Of a stretch of 11,217 nt of DNA, positions 1 through 6,812 are shown in pieces. Position 1 is the stretch's first letter, and every line of letters starts with the position of its first letter. Source of the stretch: Alphaproteobacteria bacterium (GTDB lineage: Bacteria > Pseudomonadota > Alphaproteobacteria > UBA6615); assembly GCA_030831135.1 (NCBI GenBank), contig JAURLR010000047.1, positions 1 to 11,217 of the forward strand. Direction: 5' to 3'. A program made the translations under genes and the position numbers. A model generated the notes under the pieces. The model was not told the DNA's origin. It saw only the letters and a program-made list of their open reading frames with translations, and ran no database searches.

Positions 1-150
1 AACCCTCTCCGCCCTTCAGGGGGGAGAGGGTGGCGCGCTCTTGCGCGCCGGGTGAGGTGGGTGGTGGTGTCACGACACGACCTATCCCGGCATCCTCTTG
101 GCGACCCCCACCTCACCCCGACCCTCTCCTCCCGGGAGGAGAGGGGGAGG
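1..150. repeat. Inverted pair of REP-like palindromic elements (BIME-like), cut by the left edge
   Basis: Two GC-rich palindromic modules face each other. The left module has a stem ACCCTCTCC (2-10) with GGAGAGGGT (23-31), then a second stem GGCGCGC (32-38) with GCGCGCC (43-49) around loop TCTT, then GGGTGAGGTGGG (50-61). The right module begins with the exact inverse of that last block, CCCACCTCACCC (107-118), and continues into a perfect 24-nt palindrome at 122-145 whose arm is CCCTCTCCTCCC. A 45-nt spacer (62-106) separates them and contains a small GTGTC/GACAC hairpin (67-78). CCCTCTCC...GGAGAGGG plus GGGTGAGG is a widespread intergenic repeat in GC-rich proteobacteria. It probably lies between an upstream gene outside the window and the permease, and could act in mRNA 3'-end stabilisation or termination. 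The repeat is directly visible; the role is inferred. Confidence 0.85.
146..150 (+). promoter_or_regulatory. Shine-Dalgarno of the permease, supplied by the repeat arm
   Basis: GGAGG sits immediately after the perfect palindrome at 122-145 and 6 nt before GTG 157. It stays outside the predicted hairpin and so should be accessible. This site decides the start against the upstream ATG at 52. Placement is seen; use is inferred. Confidence 0.6.
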
Positions 151-156
151 TGTTTT

Positions 157-1860
157 GTGCCCGCACATAGCTCCTCCCCCCTGCGCTGGTTTCCGGTAAT
201 CACGCTCGTGCTGCTGCTCGGGCCGGTGCTGGCCGGGCTGATCGGGACGGTGCTGCCGGCCTTTGGGTATCTGCCCGCGCTGGGCGGTGACACGTTCAAT
301 CTCGAACCCTGGCGCGCGCTGCTGGACGCCCCGGGCATTGGCGAATCCGTGCGCCTGTCCCTTGTCACGGGGCTGGGCGTGACCGTTTTGTCCTTCGCCG
401 TGGTGATACTCTTCGTGGCGGGCTGGCACGGCACCCGCGGATTTGCGCGTATCCAGCGGTTTCTTTCGCCGTTGCTATCCGTCCCCCATGTGACCATTGC
501 CTTCGGGCTGGCCTTTTTGCTGGCCCCGTCCGGCTGGATATTCCGGCTAACCTCGCCCTGGCTGACCGGGTTTGACCGTCCGCCGGACTTCATCATCGTG
601 CAGGACCCCGACGGGCTGACCTTCATGCCCGGGCTGGCGGTGAAGGAAATTCCGTTCCTGTTTCTGATGACCCTTGCCGCCATCGGGCAGGTCGATGCGG
701 CTCGCACCCGGACCATGGCGCGAACCCTGGGCTACGGCGCAACCACGGCCTGGCTGAAAGCGGTCTTCCCGCTGGTCTATCGCCAGATCCGCCTGCCGGT
801 CTTTGCCGTTCTGGCCTATTCGGCCTCGGTGGTGGATGTGGCCATCGTCCTCGCGCCCTCCACGCCGCCGCCGCTGGCCGTGCAGTTGCTGCGCTGGTTC
901 AACGATCCCGAGCTGGCCATGCGTTTTGTGGCTTCGGCGGGTGCGGTGCTGCAGCTGGGCATCGTCCTCACCGTATTCGCGGCATGGTGGCTCGGAGAGC
1001 GCATGGTCGCTTGTCTGGGCCGCATCTGGATCCGTCGGGGCAGCCGTGGTCGGCGCGATGGTGCTGTGCGTTATGGCGCGGCGGGCGGCCTGACGCTCAG
1101 TTTTCTGGCGGCCTTTCTCGGGCTGGCCAGCATGGCGATCTGGTCGATCTCCGGGCGCTGGCGGTTTCCCGATGCTTTGCCCGCACGCCTTTCCCTCGAT
1201 CCCTGGATCACCAATGCACCCCGTCTCGGGGAGGCGAGCATGAACACCGCCACGGTGGGCATTGTCGCTGCGCTGGTCGGGCTGGTGCTGGCCGTTGGCT
1301 GCCTGGAGAACGAATCCCGTTTCGGCAAGCCCGCCTCAGGCCGGGCGCTGATCCTGCTGTATATCCCGCTGCTGATCCCGCAGATCGCCTTCCTCTTCGG
1401 CAGCCAGGTCCTGCTGGTGATGACCGGCCTCGACGGGGCCTGGGTGGCGGTGGTCTGGGCGCATCTGCTGTTTGTCCTGCCCTATGTGTTTCTCTCGCTC
1501 GCCGATCCCTACCGCGCCTGGGATTCACGCTACGCCCGCGCGGCGCGCTGTCTGGGCGCTTCGCCGCTGCGAGTTTTCTGTCGGGTGAAACTGCCGATGC
1601 TGCTGCGTCCGATTCTGGTGGCAAGTGCTGTCGGCTTTGCCGTTTCGGTGGGCCTCTATTTGCCGAGCCTGTTTGCAGGTGCCGGCCGGGTCGATACCCT
1701 GACAACGGAAGCTGTCGCGCTGGCCTCAGGTGCGGATCGCCGGGCCATCGGGGTTTATGCGTTGGCCCAGATGACCCTGCCGTTCCTGGCCTTCGTGCTG
1801 GCGGTGGCCGTCCCGGCATGGCTGTATCGCAATCGCAAGGGGTTGCGGGTCACCGCTTGA
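157..1860 (+). CDS. ynjC: Two-domain ABC transporter permease, YnjC/thiamine-permease-like
   Basis: This is an inner-membrane permease of 567 aa with two fused binding-protein-dependent transport domains. The first spans roughly residues 10-300 and the second 310-560, each with several hydrophobic segments. Each half carries an EAA-type loop that docks on the ATPase: ARTLGYGATTAWLKAVFPL at about residues 187-205 and AARCLGASPLRVFCRVKLP at about 463-481. Length and architecture fit the fused permeases of the YnjBCD and ThiBPQ type, and the second half reads most like YnjC. The substrate is unknown; YnjC is annotated as putative thiamine-type transport. I chose GTG at 157 because GGGGGAGG (143-150) lies 6 nt upstream and hydrophobic sequence starts soon after. 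An ATG at 52 would translate the REP-like repeat into a low-complexity leader. No binding protein or ATPase follows, so those partners are probably upstream of the window. Start choice is less sure than family. Confidence 0.87.
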   Translation: MPAHSSSPLRWFPVITLVLLLGPVLAGLIGTVLPAFGYLPALGGDTFNLEPWRALLDAPGIGESVRLSLVTGLGVTVLSFAVVILFVAGWHGTRGFARIQRFLSPLLSVPHVTIAFGLAFLLAPSGWIFRLTSPWLTGFDRPPDFIIVQDPDGLTFMPGLAVKEIPFLFLMTLAAIGQVDAARTRTMARTLGYGATTAWLKAVFPLVYRQIRLPVFAVLAYSASVVDVAIVLAPSTPPPLAVQLLRWFNDPELAMRFVASAGAVLQLGIVLTVFAAWWLGERMVACLGRIWIRRGSRGRRDGAVRYGAAGGLTLSFLAAFLGLASMAIWSISGRWRFPDALPARLSLDPWITNAPRLGEASMNTATVGIVAALVGLVLAVGCLENESRFGKPASGRALILLYIPLLIPQIAFLFGSQVLLVMTGLDGAWVAVVWAHLLFVLPYVFLSLADPYRAWDSRYARAARCLGASPLRVFCRVKLPMLLRPILVASAVGFAVSVGLYLPSLFAGAGRVDTLTTEAVALASGADRRAIGVYALAQMTLPFLAFVLAVAVPAWLYRNRKGLRVTA

Positions 1861-1925
1861 CAGAACGGGCTGCGAAACGGCCCACTGCGCCTGAAAAATC
1901 TGACTGTTATCCTCAGGGGGAAACC

Positions 1926-2579
1926 ATGAAACTCTTCGGCTACTGGCGCTCACTCGCCGCCTTTCGCGTCCGCATCGCTCTCAACCTCAAGGGCCAGCCC
2001 TTCGAGGTAATCTCGACCGATCTGATCAAGGGCGAACAGTTCGCCCCTGAATACCTGAAAATCAATCCGCAAGGCGTGGTGCCCGCGCTGGTCACTGATA
2101 GCGGTGAAGCGCTCACCCAGTCCATGGCGATCCTCGAATATCTCGACGAGGCCTATCCCGAGCCCGCTTTGCTGCCCAAAGACCTGCTGGCCCGTGCCCG
2201 TGTGCGCGCGCTCTGCATGATTATGGTTGCCGACATGCACCCGCTCGTGGTGCCGCGTATCCGCAAATATATCACCCAGGATCTCGGCCACAGCGAGGAA
2301 GAGCTCGGCACGTGGATTGGCAACTGGACCGCCAAGGGTCTGGAGGCTGTTGAAAAGCATCTGGCCGAGGACGGTCATTCGGGCAAGTTCTGCGAGGGCG
2401 ACAATGTCACCATGGCCGATCTCTGTCTGGTCCCGCAGGTCGGTGCCGCAGCGCTCTTCAAAATTCCGCTGGACCCCTATCCCAACGCCAAGCGGATTTT
2501 CGATGAATGCATGAAGATCCCCGCCTTTTTCGACGCCCGCCCGCAGGCCCAGCCGGACTTCCCCGAGGACATGAAATAG
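1926..2579 (+). CDS. maiA: Maleylacetoacetate isomerase / zeta-class glutathione S-transferase
   Basis: This cytosolic GST-fold protein of 217 aa has an N-terminal thioredoxin-like domain (about 1-80) and a helical C-terminal domain (about 90-217). Zeta-class signs are Y-W-R-S at residues 6-9 followed by RVRIALNLKG, the NPQGVVPAL cis-Pro segment, QSMAILEYLDE glutathione contacts, and a C-terminal AQPDFPE tail. The family usually isomerises maleylacetoacetate to fumarylacetoacetate in tyrosine or homogentisate breakdown, using glutathione. The active-site motif normally reads S-S-C/A-x; here it reads S-L-A-A, keeping the first serine but replacing the second with leucine. The start has an excellent ribosome site, AGGGGGAAACC-ATG. 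No hppD, hmgA or fahA is nearby, so a catabolic role rests on homology alone. It lies 65 nt after the permease and 10 nt before the next gene, suggesting co-transcription with at least the latter. Confidence 0.87.
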   Translation: MKLFGYWRSLAAFRVRIALNLKGQPFEVISTDLIKGEQFAPEYLKINPQGVVPALVTDSGEALTQSMAILEYLDEAYPEPALLPKDLLARARVRALCMIMVADMHPLVVPRIRKYITQDLGHSEEELGTWIGNWTAKGLEAVEKHLAEDGHSGKFCEGDNVTMADLCLVPQVGAAALFKIPLDPYPNAKRIFDECMKIPAFFDARPQAQPDFPEDMK

Positions 2580-2589
2580 GAAACACGTT

Positions 2590-3639
2590 TTGGGCTTGGT
2601 GTCCCGGTTTCTGTCGGGTTGCGGCGCGGCGATATTCGTACTTGTCGTTCTGTTCCTGATCACCGCTACGCCGGTACATGCGGATCGCGGATTCGATCCG
2701 GGTCTGTTGGACAAGGCCGTCGCGCAGGCCCGGTCGCTGGAACGTCTCAACAGCTTGATCGTGGCCCGTGACGGAAAAATCGCCTTTGCGGAATCCTTTC
2801 ACGGACGGGGTCTGGATACGCCGGTCAACATCAAGTCCGTTTCCAAGTCCGTCATTGCTGCCCTGGTGGGTATTGCAATTGACCGTGGGCTTCTCGATGG
2901 GCCCGATCAGGCCATTGATTTGCTGTTCGATCCGCAGGTTTCCAACGCAGCCGATGGCCGGATAACCGGCATCACCATTGGCAACCTGCTGTCGATGCAG
3001 GCGGGTTTAGAGCGAACTTCCGGACGCAATTATGGCCGCTGGGTCCAGAGTGACAACTGGGTGGATCATGTGCTTTCCCGCCCCTTTGTGGACGTGCCGG
3101 GCGGCGGGATGCTGTATTCGACCGGCAATTCGCACCTGCTCTCGGCGATCCTGACCCGCGTCAGTGGACGCAGCACGCTGGCCCTTGCGCGTGAGTGGCT
3201 CGGCGATCCTCTCGGTATCGACATTCCGGCCTGGGACCGCGACCCCCAAGGAATTTATCTGGGCGGGAACAACATGGCCATGACGCCGCGCGCCTTGCTG
3301 CGGTTTGGTGAATTGTTCCGGCGCGGTGGTGAATATGAGGGCCGGCGTATCCTGCCGGAATCCTGGGTGGAAGCCTCAGGGGCGCCGCGCACCCGCTCGG
3401 TCTTTTCAGGTGATGGTTACGGCTATGGCTGGTTCCTGCGAAACGTGGGTGGTGGACACACCGCAGCTTATGCACGCGGGTTTGGTGGCCAGTACGTCAT
3501 CGTCATCCCGACCCTGGCCATTACGGTGGTGGTCACCTCGGACACGGACACCCGCCTGCGCGTGGATGGCTATGGCGATTCACTCTGGTCGCTGATTGAG
3601 GATGGGCTGGTTCCCGCGGCAATGGCGGCTGGCCGTTAG
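2590..3639 (+). CDS. Exported serine hydrolase, beta-lactamase/6-aminohexanoate-dimer hydrolase (S12-like) family
   Basis: This 349-aa hydrolase begins with a signal peptide: hydrophobic core at residues 9-27, likely cut after the VHA motif near residue 31, so it probably acts in the periplasm. The penicillin-binding/class C fold is indicated by the nucleophile motif S83-V-S-K86 (SxxK), Y176-S-T for the second catalytic motif, and GFGGQ at 297-301, the third-motif region typical of NylB-like relatives. The family contains beta-lactamases, D-Ala-D-Ala carboxypeptidases, esterases and amidases, and sequence alone does not settle the substrate. There is no ATG: TTG 2590 is chosen because AGGAAA (2578-2583) is well spaced, while TTG 2596 and GTG 2599 remain possible. 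It starts 10 nt after the GST gene, so the two are probably one operon. The end is followed by 73 nt without a convincing terminator. Confidence 0.87.
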   Translation: MGLVSRFLSGCGAAIFVLVVLFLITATPVHADRGFDPGLLDKAVAQARSLERLNSLIVARDGKIAFAESFHGRGLDTPVNIKSVSKSVIAALVGIAIDRGLLDGPDQAIDLLFDPQVSNAADGRITGITIGNLLSMQAGLERTSGRNYGRWVQSDNWVDHVLSRPFVDVPGGGMLYSTGNSHLLSAILTRVSGRSTLALAREWLGDPLGIDIPAWDRDPQGIYLGGNNMAMTPRALLRFGELFRRGGEYEGRRILPESWVEASGAPRTRSVFSGDGYGYGWFLRNVGGGHTAAYARGFGGQYVIVIPTLAITVVVTSDTDTRLRVDGYGDSLWSLIEDGLVPAAMAAGR

Positions 3640-3712
3640 GGTGCGTTGGACCCTGTCCGCAAAGAATCCAAAAATGGCACCGTCCCGTGATAGTGCAGGA
3701 CGCAGGCCAGAC

Positions 3713-4273
3713 TTACCAGTACCGGACCTTGCCCACATCGACATGGACAAAGCCGGACTTCGGATAATAGCCGACGCCACCGAGTTTCAGGGATTTTGCG
3801 ACCTTGTGCACGGTGCGCAGGTCGCGATCGGGCAGGGACATGTCGATGGCCATGCCCTGCATGTGCAGGCTCTTCTTGGCGACGCCGCCGCTCTTGGCCG
3901 CCAGAGCAGCGTTGGTCTTGGGCGAGCGATAGCCCGAGACCAAGCGATAGGGTGCGTTGGTGCCCAGCTTACGGCGCAGGGACTGGAGCAGGTCGATGAC
4001 CCGCACATCGATCGGATAGACTTCATCGGTGCGGAAGTCGCGCAGCACGACGTTGATCTCACCCAGGGCGTCATTGATATAGCGGCCCTTTTCCCAATAG
4101 GCGGTTTTGACCTTTTCGCCGGTGTGCATGTTGTGCAGGGCGACGGTGCGCACCTGCGGCCCGATCGCGGCATTGGCGATACCGGGCAGGATGAAGGGGG
4201 TGGCGAAAGCCGCGGCGCCGATGAGGAAACGGCGGCGGTCAGGGTGCGGGCGGTTCCCGCTATCCGATGTCAT
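3713..4273 (-). CDS. mepK: Tat-exported DUF882 / M15-type murein endopeptidase, MepK (YcbK)-like
   Basis: This 186-aa protein carries a twin-arginine signal: DRRRFL at residues 12-17, a hydrophobic stretch to about 32, and an ANA cleavage site near 35. The mature part is a compact DUF882/peptidase M15 domain. Zinc ligands are visible as S-L-H137-xxxxxx-D144 and V-H177-V-D179, and SGYRSP at 113-118 is the usual family motif. In E. coli the relative MepK (YcbK) is a murein endopeptidase that opens cross-links, including 3-3 ones, and its gene lies beside ycbB (ldtD). Here the next gene upstream is also a YcbB-like transpeptidase, 121 nt away on the same strand. Function is inferred from family and this conserved neighbourhood. 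ATG 4273 is the only start compatible with the Tat signal; its ribosome site is weak. Confidence 0.88.
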   Translation of the reverse strand: MTSDSGNRPHPDRRRFLIGAAAFATPFILPGIANAAIGPQVRTVALHNMHTGEKVKTAYWEKGRYINDALGEINVVLRDFRTDEVYPIDVRVIDLLQSLRRKLGTNAPYRLVSGYRSPKTNAALAAKSGGVAKKSLHMQGMAIDMSLPDRDLRTVHKVAKSLKLGGVGYYPKSGFVHVDVGKVRYW

Positions 4274-4394
4274 GGCTCACGCGCGTCATGTCCATGTCCT
4301 ATTCTTGCAGCACGGCCTCAACGGACCGTTAAGATGGTTAATTAGCCGGAATTCCGATGCCTCGCATCTGAAATATTAAGGCAATTGTGTGGCT
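4274..4394 (-). promoter_or_regulatory. AT-richer gap between ldtD-like and mepK-like genes, with short palindromes
   Basis: This 121-nt gap is clearly AT-richer than its flanks. It contains TTAAGATGGTTAA (4329-4341; minus strand TTAACCATCTTAA), a perfect palindrome CGGAATTCCG (4347-4356) and a small hairpin GATGC-CTC-GCATC (4356-4368). TTAACCAT resembles a CtrA half site of Alphaproteobacteria, but the second TTAA is 5 nt away instead of the canonical 7. The gap may hold a separate promoter for the peptidase gene; no clear -35/-10 pair is visible. There is no T-tract that would make the hairpin a terminator. Confidence 0.3.
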
Positions 4395-6047
4395 TCAGGT
4401 CTTCCGGGCCGAGAGAGCCTTGGCCAGGGCGCTGTCGCGGTCATAGATGTCCTGACGGAAATTGACCGTGCCGTCTTCCGAGGTCCAGGCGGTAAAATAG
4501 GTCAGGTGAACCGGTACTGGGGTCGCAAGTCGGACGATCCGGGTGTCCTTGCCTGCGATGGCCTGCTGAATGTCTGCGCGGTCCTCCCAGCCGGTCTGGT
4601 TGTTGAGGACAAAGGCGGCGAGATCGAGCGGACGCTCCACCCGGATACACCCCGAACTGAAGGTGCGCAGGGTGCGCCCGAACAATTCGCGCGCGGGTGA
4701 ATCATGCAGGTAGACATCGTGCTTGTTGGGAAACATGAACTTGACGCTGCCCAGTGCATTTTGCGGTCCCGGGTTCTGGCGCAACTTGTAGGGGAATCGT
4801 CCGGGCCCGAGCGCGGACCAGTTGATCGCAGCCGGGTCGAGGGTCTGCGCATTGGCGCCCCAACCGTCGAGAACACTGAACCCGGCGCTGGCGACATAAT
4901 TCGGGTCAGCGATGATTTTCGGCAGCACATCATTCGCCGCAATCTTCGGCGGCACGTGCCAGAACGGATTGAGTTCAAGATAGGAAATCCGGTCCGAGAA
5001 CACCGGTGTGCGGCGATACTGTTTGCCGACCACGACCCGCATCTCGCTGCGAATGCGCCCGTTCTCGATCCTCTGCAACGAAAAGGCGGCGATATTGACG
5101 AGAACATGCCGTTCGCCGAGATCGTCGGGCATCCAGCGCCAGCGTTCCATGTTGAGCATGATCTGCTCGATCCGCGCATCCACACTGACTTTCAGGGCAG
5201 CGATCGTGGCGCGACCGACGACACCATCCGGGTCGAGACCATGCCGCTTCTGGAAAACGATGGTGGCCTGTTCGAGGGTGTCATCGAAGGTTTCGGATTC
5301 AATACCTGAACCCAGCAGATCAATCGTGGCCGCCAGCCGCGCCCGCAGGGCAGACACTCGGGGGCCGGAATCGCCCAGGGTCAGCTTGGGGCCATCGGGA
5401 ACGGTCGGCCAATCACCCGCTGCGGCAACCCGACGATAGGCCGCGAGGCTGTCGCGCAGGTTGCGGTAGACCGGATTGGCCGGGGTGTATGCCGTGACAA
5501 CGCGGCGCAGATCCGCCGCTGTGGCGATGGCGTCCAGCGCGGCCCGCCGGTCGATCACCGCATTGGCGACAAACAAATCAGGATCGAGGCGTGACGGCGA
5601 AACGCGCCCTGTGCGCAGGTCACCGAGAAAGTGGAGGATCGCATCCGACATGGAGATCTCGAACTGCGCTGCTTCTCCGGCGTCGGCAAATTTATCGGGC
5701 AGCGGTGTCACGGCGGCGAGATAGTCATCCGGGTTCAGGCCATCCCGGTCTGCGGTGCGCAGCAGATCCCGTGCGGCCTGCGCCTTGTCATTGGGTTTGG
5801 CCTTTGTCACCCAGACGGCCGGAAATTCACGTGCGCCGTAAAAATCACGAATGGCGACGAGCCGCTCGGTCGCTGGATCCGTCCCTGCCGCGCCCACAGT
5901 GGCGGCGAGTTGAACTTGCAAGGCGCGGGCGTCGTCATCCAGCGCCTGCGCAGGCTGAAGGAAAGCCGTCAACGCAAGCAGCAGGGTTGTGATCAGGATG
6001 AAAGCAGAGAGGCCCGGCGTGCGGGTGGTACGAAGAACGGTTTGCAT
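4395..6047 (-). CDS. ldtD: L,D-transpeptidase, YcbB/LdtD-like, with peptidoglycan-binding domain
   Basis: This is a periplasmic or membrane-anchored 550-aa enzyme that makes 3-3 (mDAP-mDAP) cross-links in peptidoglycan. Residues 1-36 form a signal or anchor with hydrophobic core 13-30. The YcbB-type N-terminal scaffold covers about 40-210, and a PG_binding_1 repeat covers about 222-287 (LGDSGPRVSALRARL through DGVVGRATIAAL). The YkuD catalytic domain spans about 313-510, with H448 in VYLHDS and the nucleophile C467 in RTFSSGCIRVERP. Length is close to that of YcbB proteins (about 600 aa) and all hallmark residues are present. ATG 6047 has AAGGG 5 nt upstream. Its gene follows the oxidoreductase by 50 nt and precedes the M15 peptidase gene by 121 nt on the same strand, suggesting a cell-wall-remodelling unit. 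No truncation or frameshift is seen. Confidence 0.92.
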   Translation of the reverse strand: MQTVLRTTRTPGLSAFILITTLLLALTAFLQPAQALDDDARALQVQLAATVGAAGTDPATERLVAIRDFYGAREFPAVWVTKAKPNDKAQAARDLLRTADRDGLNPDDYLAAVTPLPDKFADAGEAAQFEISMSDAILHFLGDLRTGRVSPSRLDPDLFVANAVIDRRAALDAIATAADLRRVVTAYTPANPVYRNLRDSLAAYRRVAAAGDWPTVPDGPKLTLGDSGPRVSALRARLAATIDLLGSGIESETFDDTLEQATIVFQKRHGLDPDGVVGRATIAALKVSVDARIEQIMLNMERWRWMPDDLGERHVLVNIAAFSLQRIENGRIRSEMRVVVGKQYRRTPVFSDRISYLELNPFWHVPPKIAANDVLPKIIADPNYVASAGFSVLDGWGANAQTLDPAAINWSALGPGRFPYKLRQNPGPQNALGSVKFMFPNKHDVYLHDSPARELFGRTLRTFSSGCIRVERPLDLAAFVLNNQTGWEDRADIQQAIAGKDTRIVRLATPVPVHLTYFTAWTSEDGTVNFRQDIYDRDSALAKALSARKT

Positions 6048-6061
6048 GATGACCCTTATAT

Positions 6062-6071
6062 GGGACGTCCC
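6062..6071. promoter_or_regulatory. 10-bp palindrome GGGACGTCCC upstream of the L,D-transpeptidase gene
   Basis: A perfect GGGACGTCCC palindrome, extended to 14 nt with one mismatch, lies in the 50-nt gap between the oxidoreductase stop and the transpeptidase start, about 15 nt before its ATG. It could be a small operator or an accidental palindrome. There is no adjacent sigma-70-like promoter that I would defend. Confidence 0.25.
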
Positions 6072-6097
6072 GTCCGATTTTCATAGCCGCGCGGGAT

Positions 6098-6718
6098 TTA
6101 TTCGGCCCTCGCAGCCCCCACCGCATCCATGAACTGCACCAGCACGTCGTAGGGCTGTGCCCCGACGACGCCCTGACCATCCGCGACATAGGTGGGAACA
6201 CCGGTCACGCCATATCCCTGTGACTTGGCCCAGTCGGCATCGACCGCATCTTTGAAGGTGCGGTTTTCCAGCACGTCGCGCGCGGCAGTGCCATCCAGCC
6301 CGACGCTTTCGGCAATGCTGACCAGCAGGTCGATATCAGCGATGTTCTTCTGATCCACAAAATAGGCCTGATAGAGCTTCATGTGGATCGCATCGCCACC
6401 CTGCTGGGTGTCGGCCCACTTGCCGAGTTCCTGGGCGAGCCGGCTGTTATAGGTGTGGGTGCGCTGGGCGTAGGGCAGGCCCTCTTCATCCATCAACCCC
6501 TTCATGCGCGCATACATGGCTTCCGGGTCGTAATCGCGCCCGGCGAACAGCTCTTCCAGCGACTTGCCTTCCATCGGCGTATCGGGATGCAGTGGAAAGT
6601 GGACGTTCTGGATTTCAACGTCATAGGCGGCTTTCAGTTTTTCAACACGCACGGTGCTGAGATAACACCAGGGTCAGACGTAGTCGGAGAAGACCTCGAG
6701 AATCTTGGGATCGGACAT
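6098..6718 (-). CDS. Candidate selenoprotein: FrnE/DsbA-like thiol oxidoreductase with U-P-W-C active site (in-frame TGA)
   Basis: Reading from ATG 6718 gives 14 codons ending in EVFSDYV, then TGA (6674-6676), then PWCYLSTVRVEKLK and an uninterrupted frame to TAA at 6098. FrnE-type members of the DsbA family carry FSDYVCPWCYLG at this place, so the TGA replaces precisely the first, attacking Cys of CPWC. Decoded as Sec, the protein is 206 aa, usual for the family, with U15-P-W-C18, an inserted helical domain, the cis-Pro loop GVTGVPTYV (P175) and the C-terminal VVGAQPYDVLVQF segment. It lacks a signal peptide, so it probably acts in the cytoplasm as a dithiol/selenol oxidoreductase or isomerase. 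A caller treating TGA as stop would begin at GTG 6652 and lose the active site. A hairpin after the TGA fits a bacterial SECIS. Alternatives are a nonsense mutation or sequence error from TGC/TGT. The ribosome site is weak (GAAAG, 8 nt spacing). Confidence 0.72.
6642..6660 (-). promoter_or_regulatory. Putative bacterial SECIS hairpin downstream of the TGA
   Basis: In the minus-strand mRNA, UCAGCAC (6660-6654) pairs with GUGUUGA (6648-6642), giving 7 bp including one G-U pair, and closes a 5-nt loop CGUGC. The loop starts 20 nt after the UGA and has G as its second base. As I recall the published bacterial SECIS model, it needs an upper stem of at least 4 bp, an apical loop of 3-14 nt with a G in the first two positions, and a 16-37 nt UGA-to-loop distance. 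All three are met. A 19-nt hairpin of this kind can arise by chance, so it is supportive and not proof. Confidence 0.5.
6674..6676 (-). other. In-frame TGA, putative selenocysteine codon 15
   Basis: The minus-strand codons read GAC TAC GTC TGA CCC TGG TGT TAT, that is D-Y-V-[TGA]-P-W-C-Y. The codon aligns with the nucleophilic Cys of the thioredoxin-fold CxxC. Other genes here, such as the permease and the regulator, end normally with TGA, so TGA is a stop in this genome and special recoding would be needed. Confidence 0.7.
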
Positions 6719-6812
6719 GGAGCTGTCTTTCGGTTGAGAATATCTGATGTGACCATAGCAGAGATTCGCCGGGTTGTTTACGGTTGGGCGAACCTGAAAC
6801 CCGGAGCCCACC
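6719..6812. promoter_or_regulatory. Divergent intergenic region between the oxidoreductase and GlcG-like genes
   Basis: This 94-nt gap must hold the start signals of both divergent genes. The plus-strand gene has GGAG (6803-6806) 6 nt before its ATG. TTGAGA near 6734 and AT-rich ATATCTGAT follow in the plus direction, but no good -10 lies at the right distance. I cannot assign a promoter to either side with confidence. Confidence 0.3.

Noticed and set aside
1..150. CRISPR or integron-like array
   Set aside because: Only two palindromic modules in inverted orientation are present, with no regular spacers; this matches a REP/BIME-type element.
984..1925. Open frame running from 984 into the GST gene, suggesting a 531-aa fusion
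   Set aside because: The part before 1926 is an alternative frame of the permease and has low-complexity Arg/Gly/Ala-rich sequence. GST homology starts at ATG 1926, which has a strong ribosome site.
1950..2750. Long minus-strand frame opposite the GST gene (266 codons)
   Set aside because: It is antisense to well-supported GST and hydrolase genes, a common effect of GC-rich codon use, and has no recognisable domain.
3640..3712. GGAC-CCT-GTCC hairpin as a terminator after the serine hydrolase gene
   Set aside because: The stem is only 4 bp and there is no following T-tract.
3596..4345. Plus-strand frame opposite the M15 peptidase (249 codons)
   Set aside because: The minus strand encodes a Tat signal and zinc-ligand motifs; the plus frame has no motif or ribosome site.
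6098..6652. Shorter oxidoreductase starting at GTG 6652
   Set aside because: It lacks the whole first strand and the CxxC motif, has no ribosome site, and the missing N-terminus is present in frame just upstream beyond the TGA.
6674..6676. TGA read as Trp under a variant genetic code
   Set aside because: Family logic demands Cys at this place, not Trp, and other genes in the window use TGA as a normal stop while using TGG for Trp.
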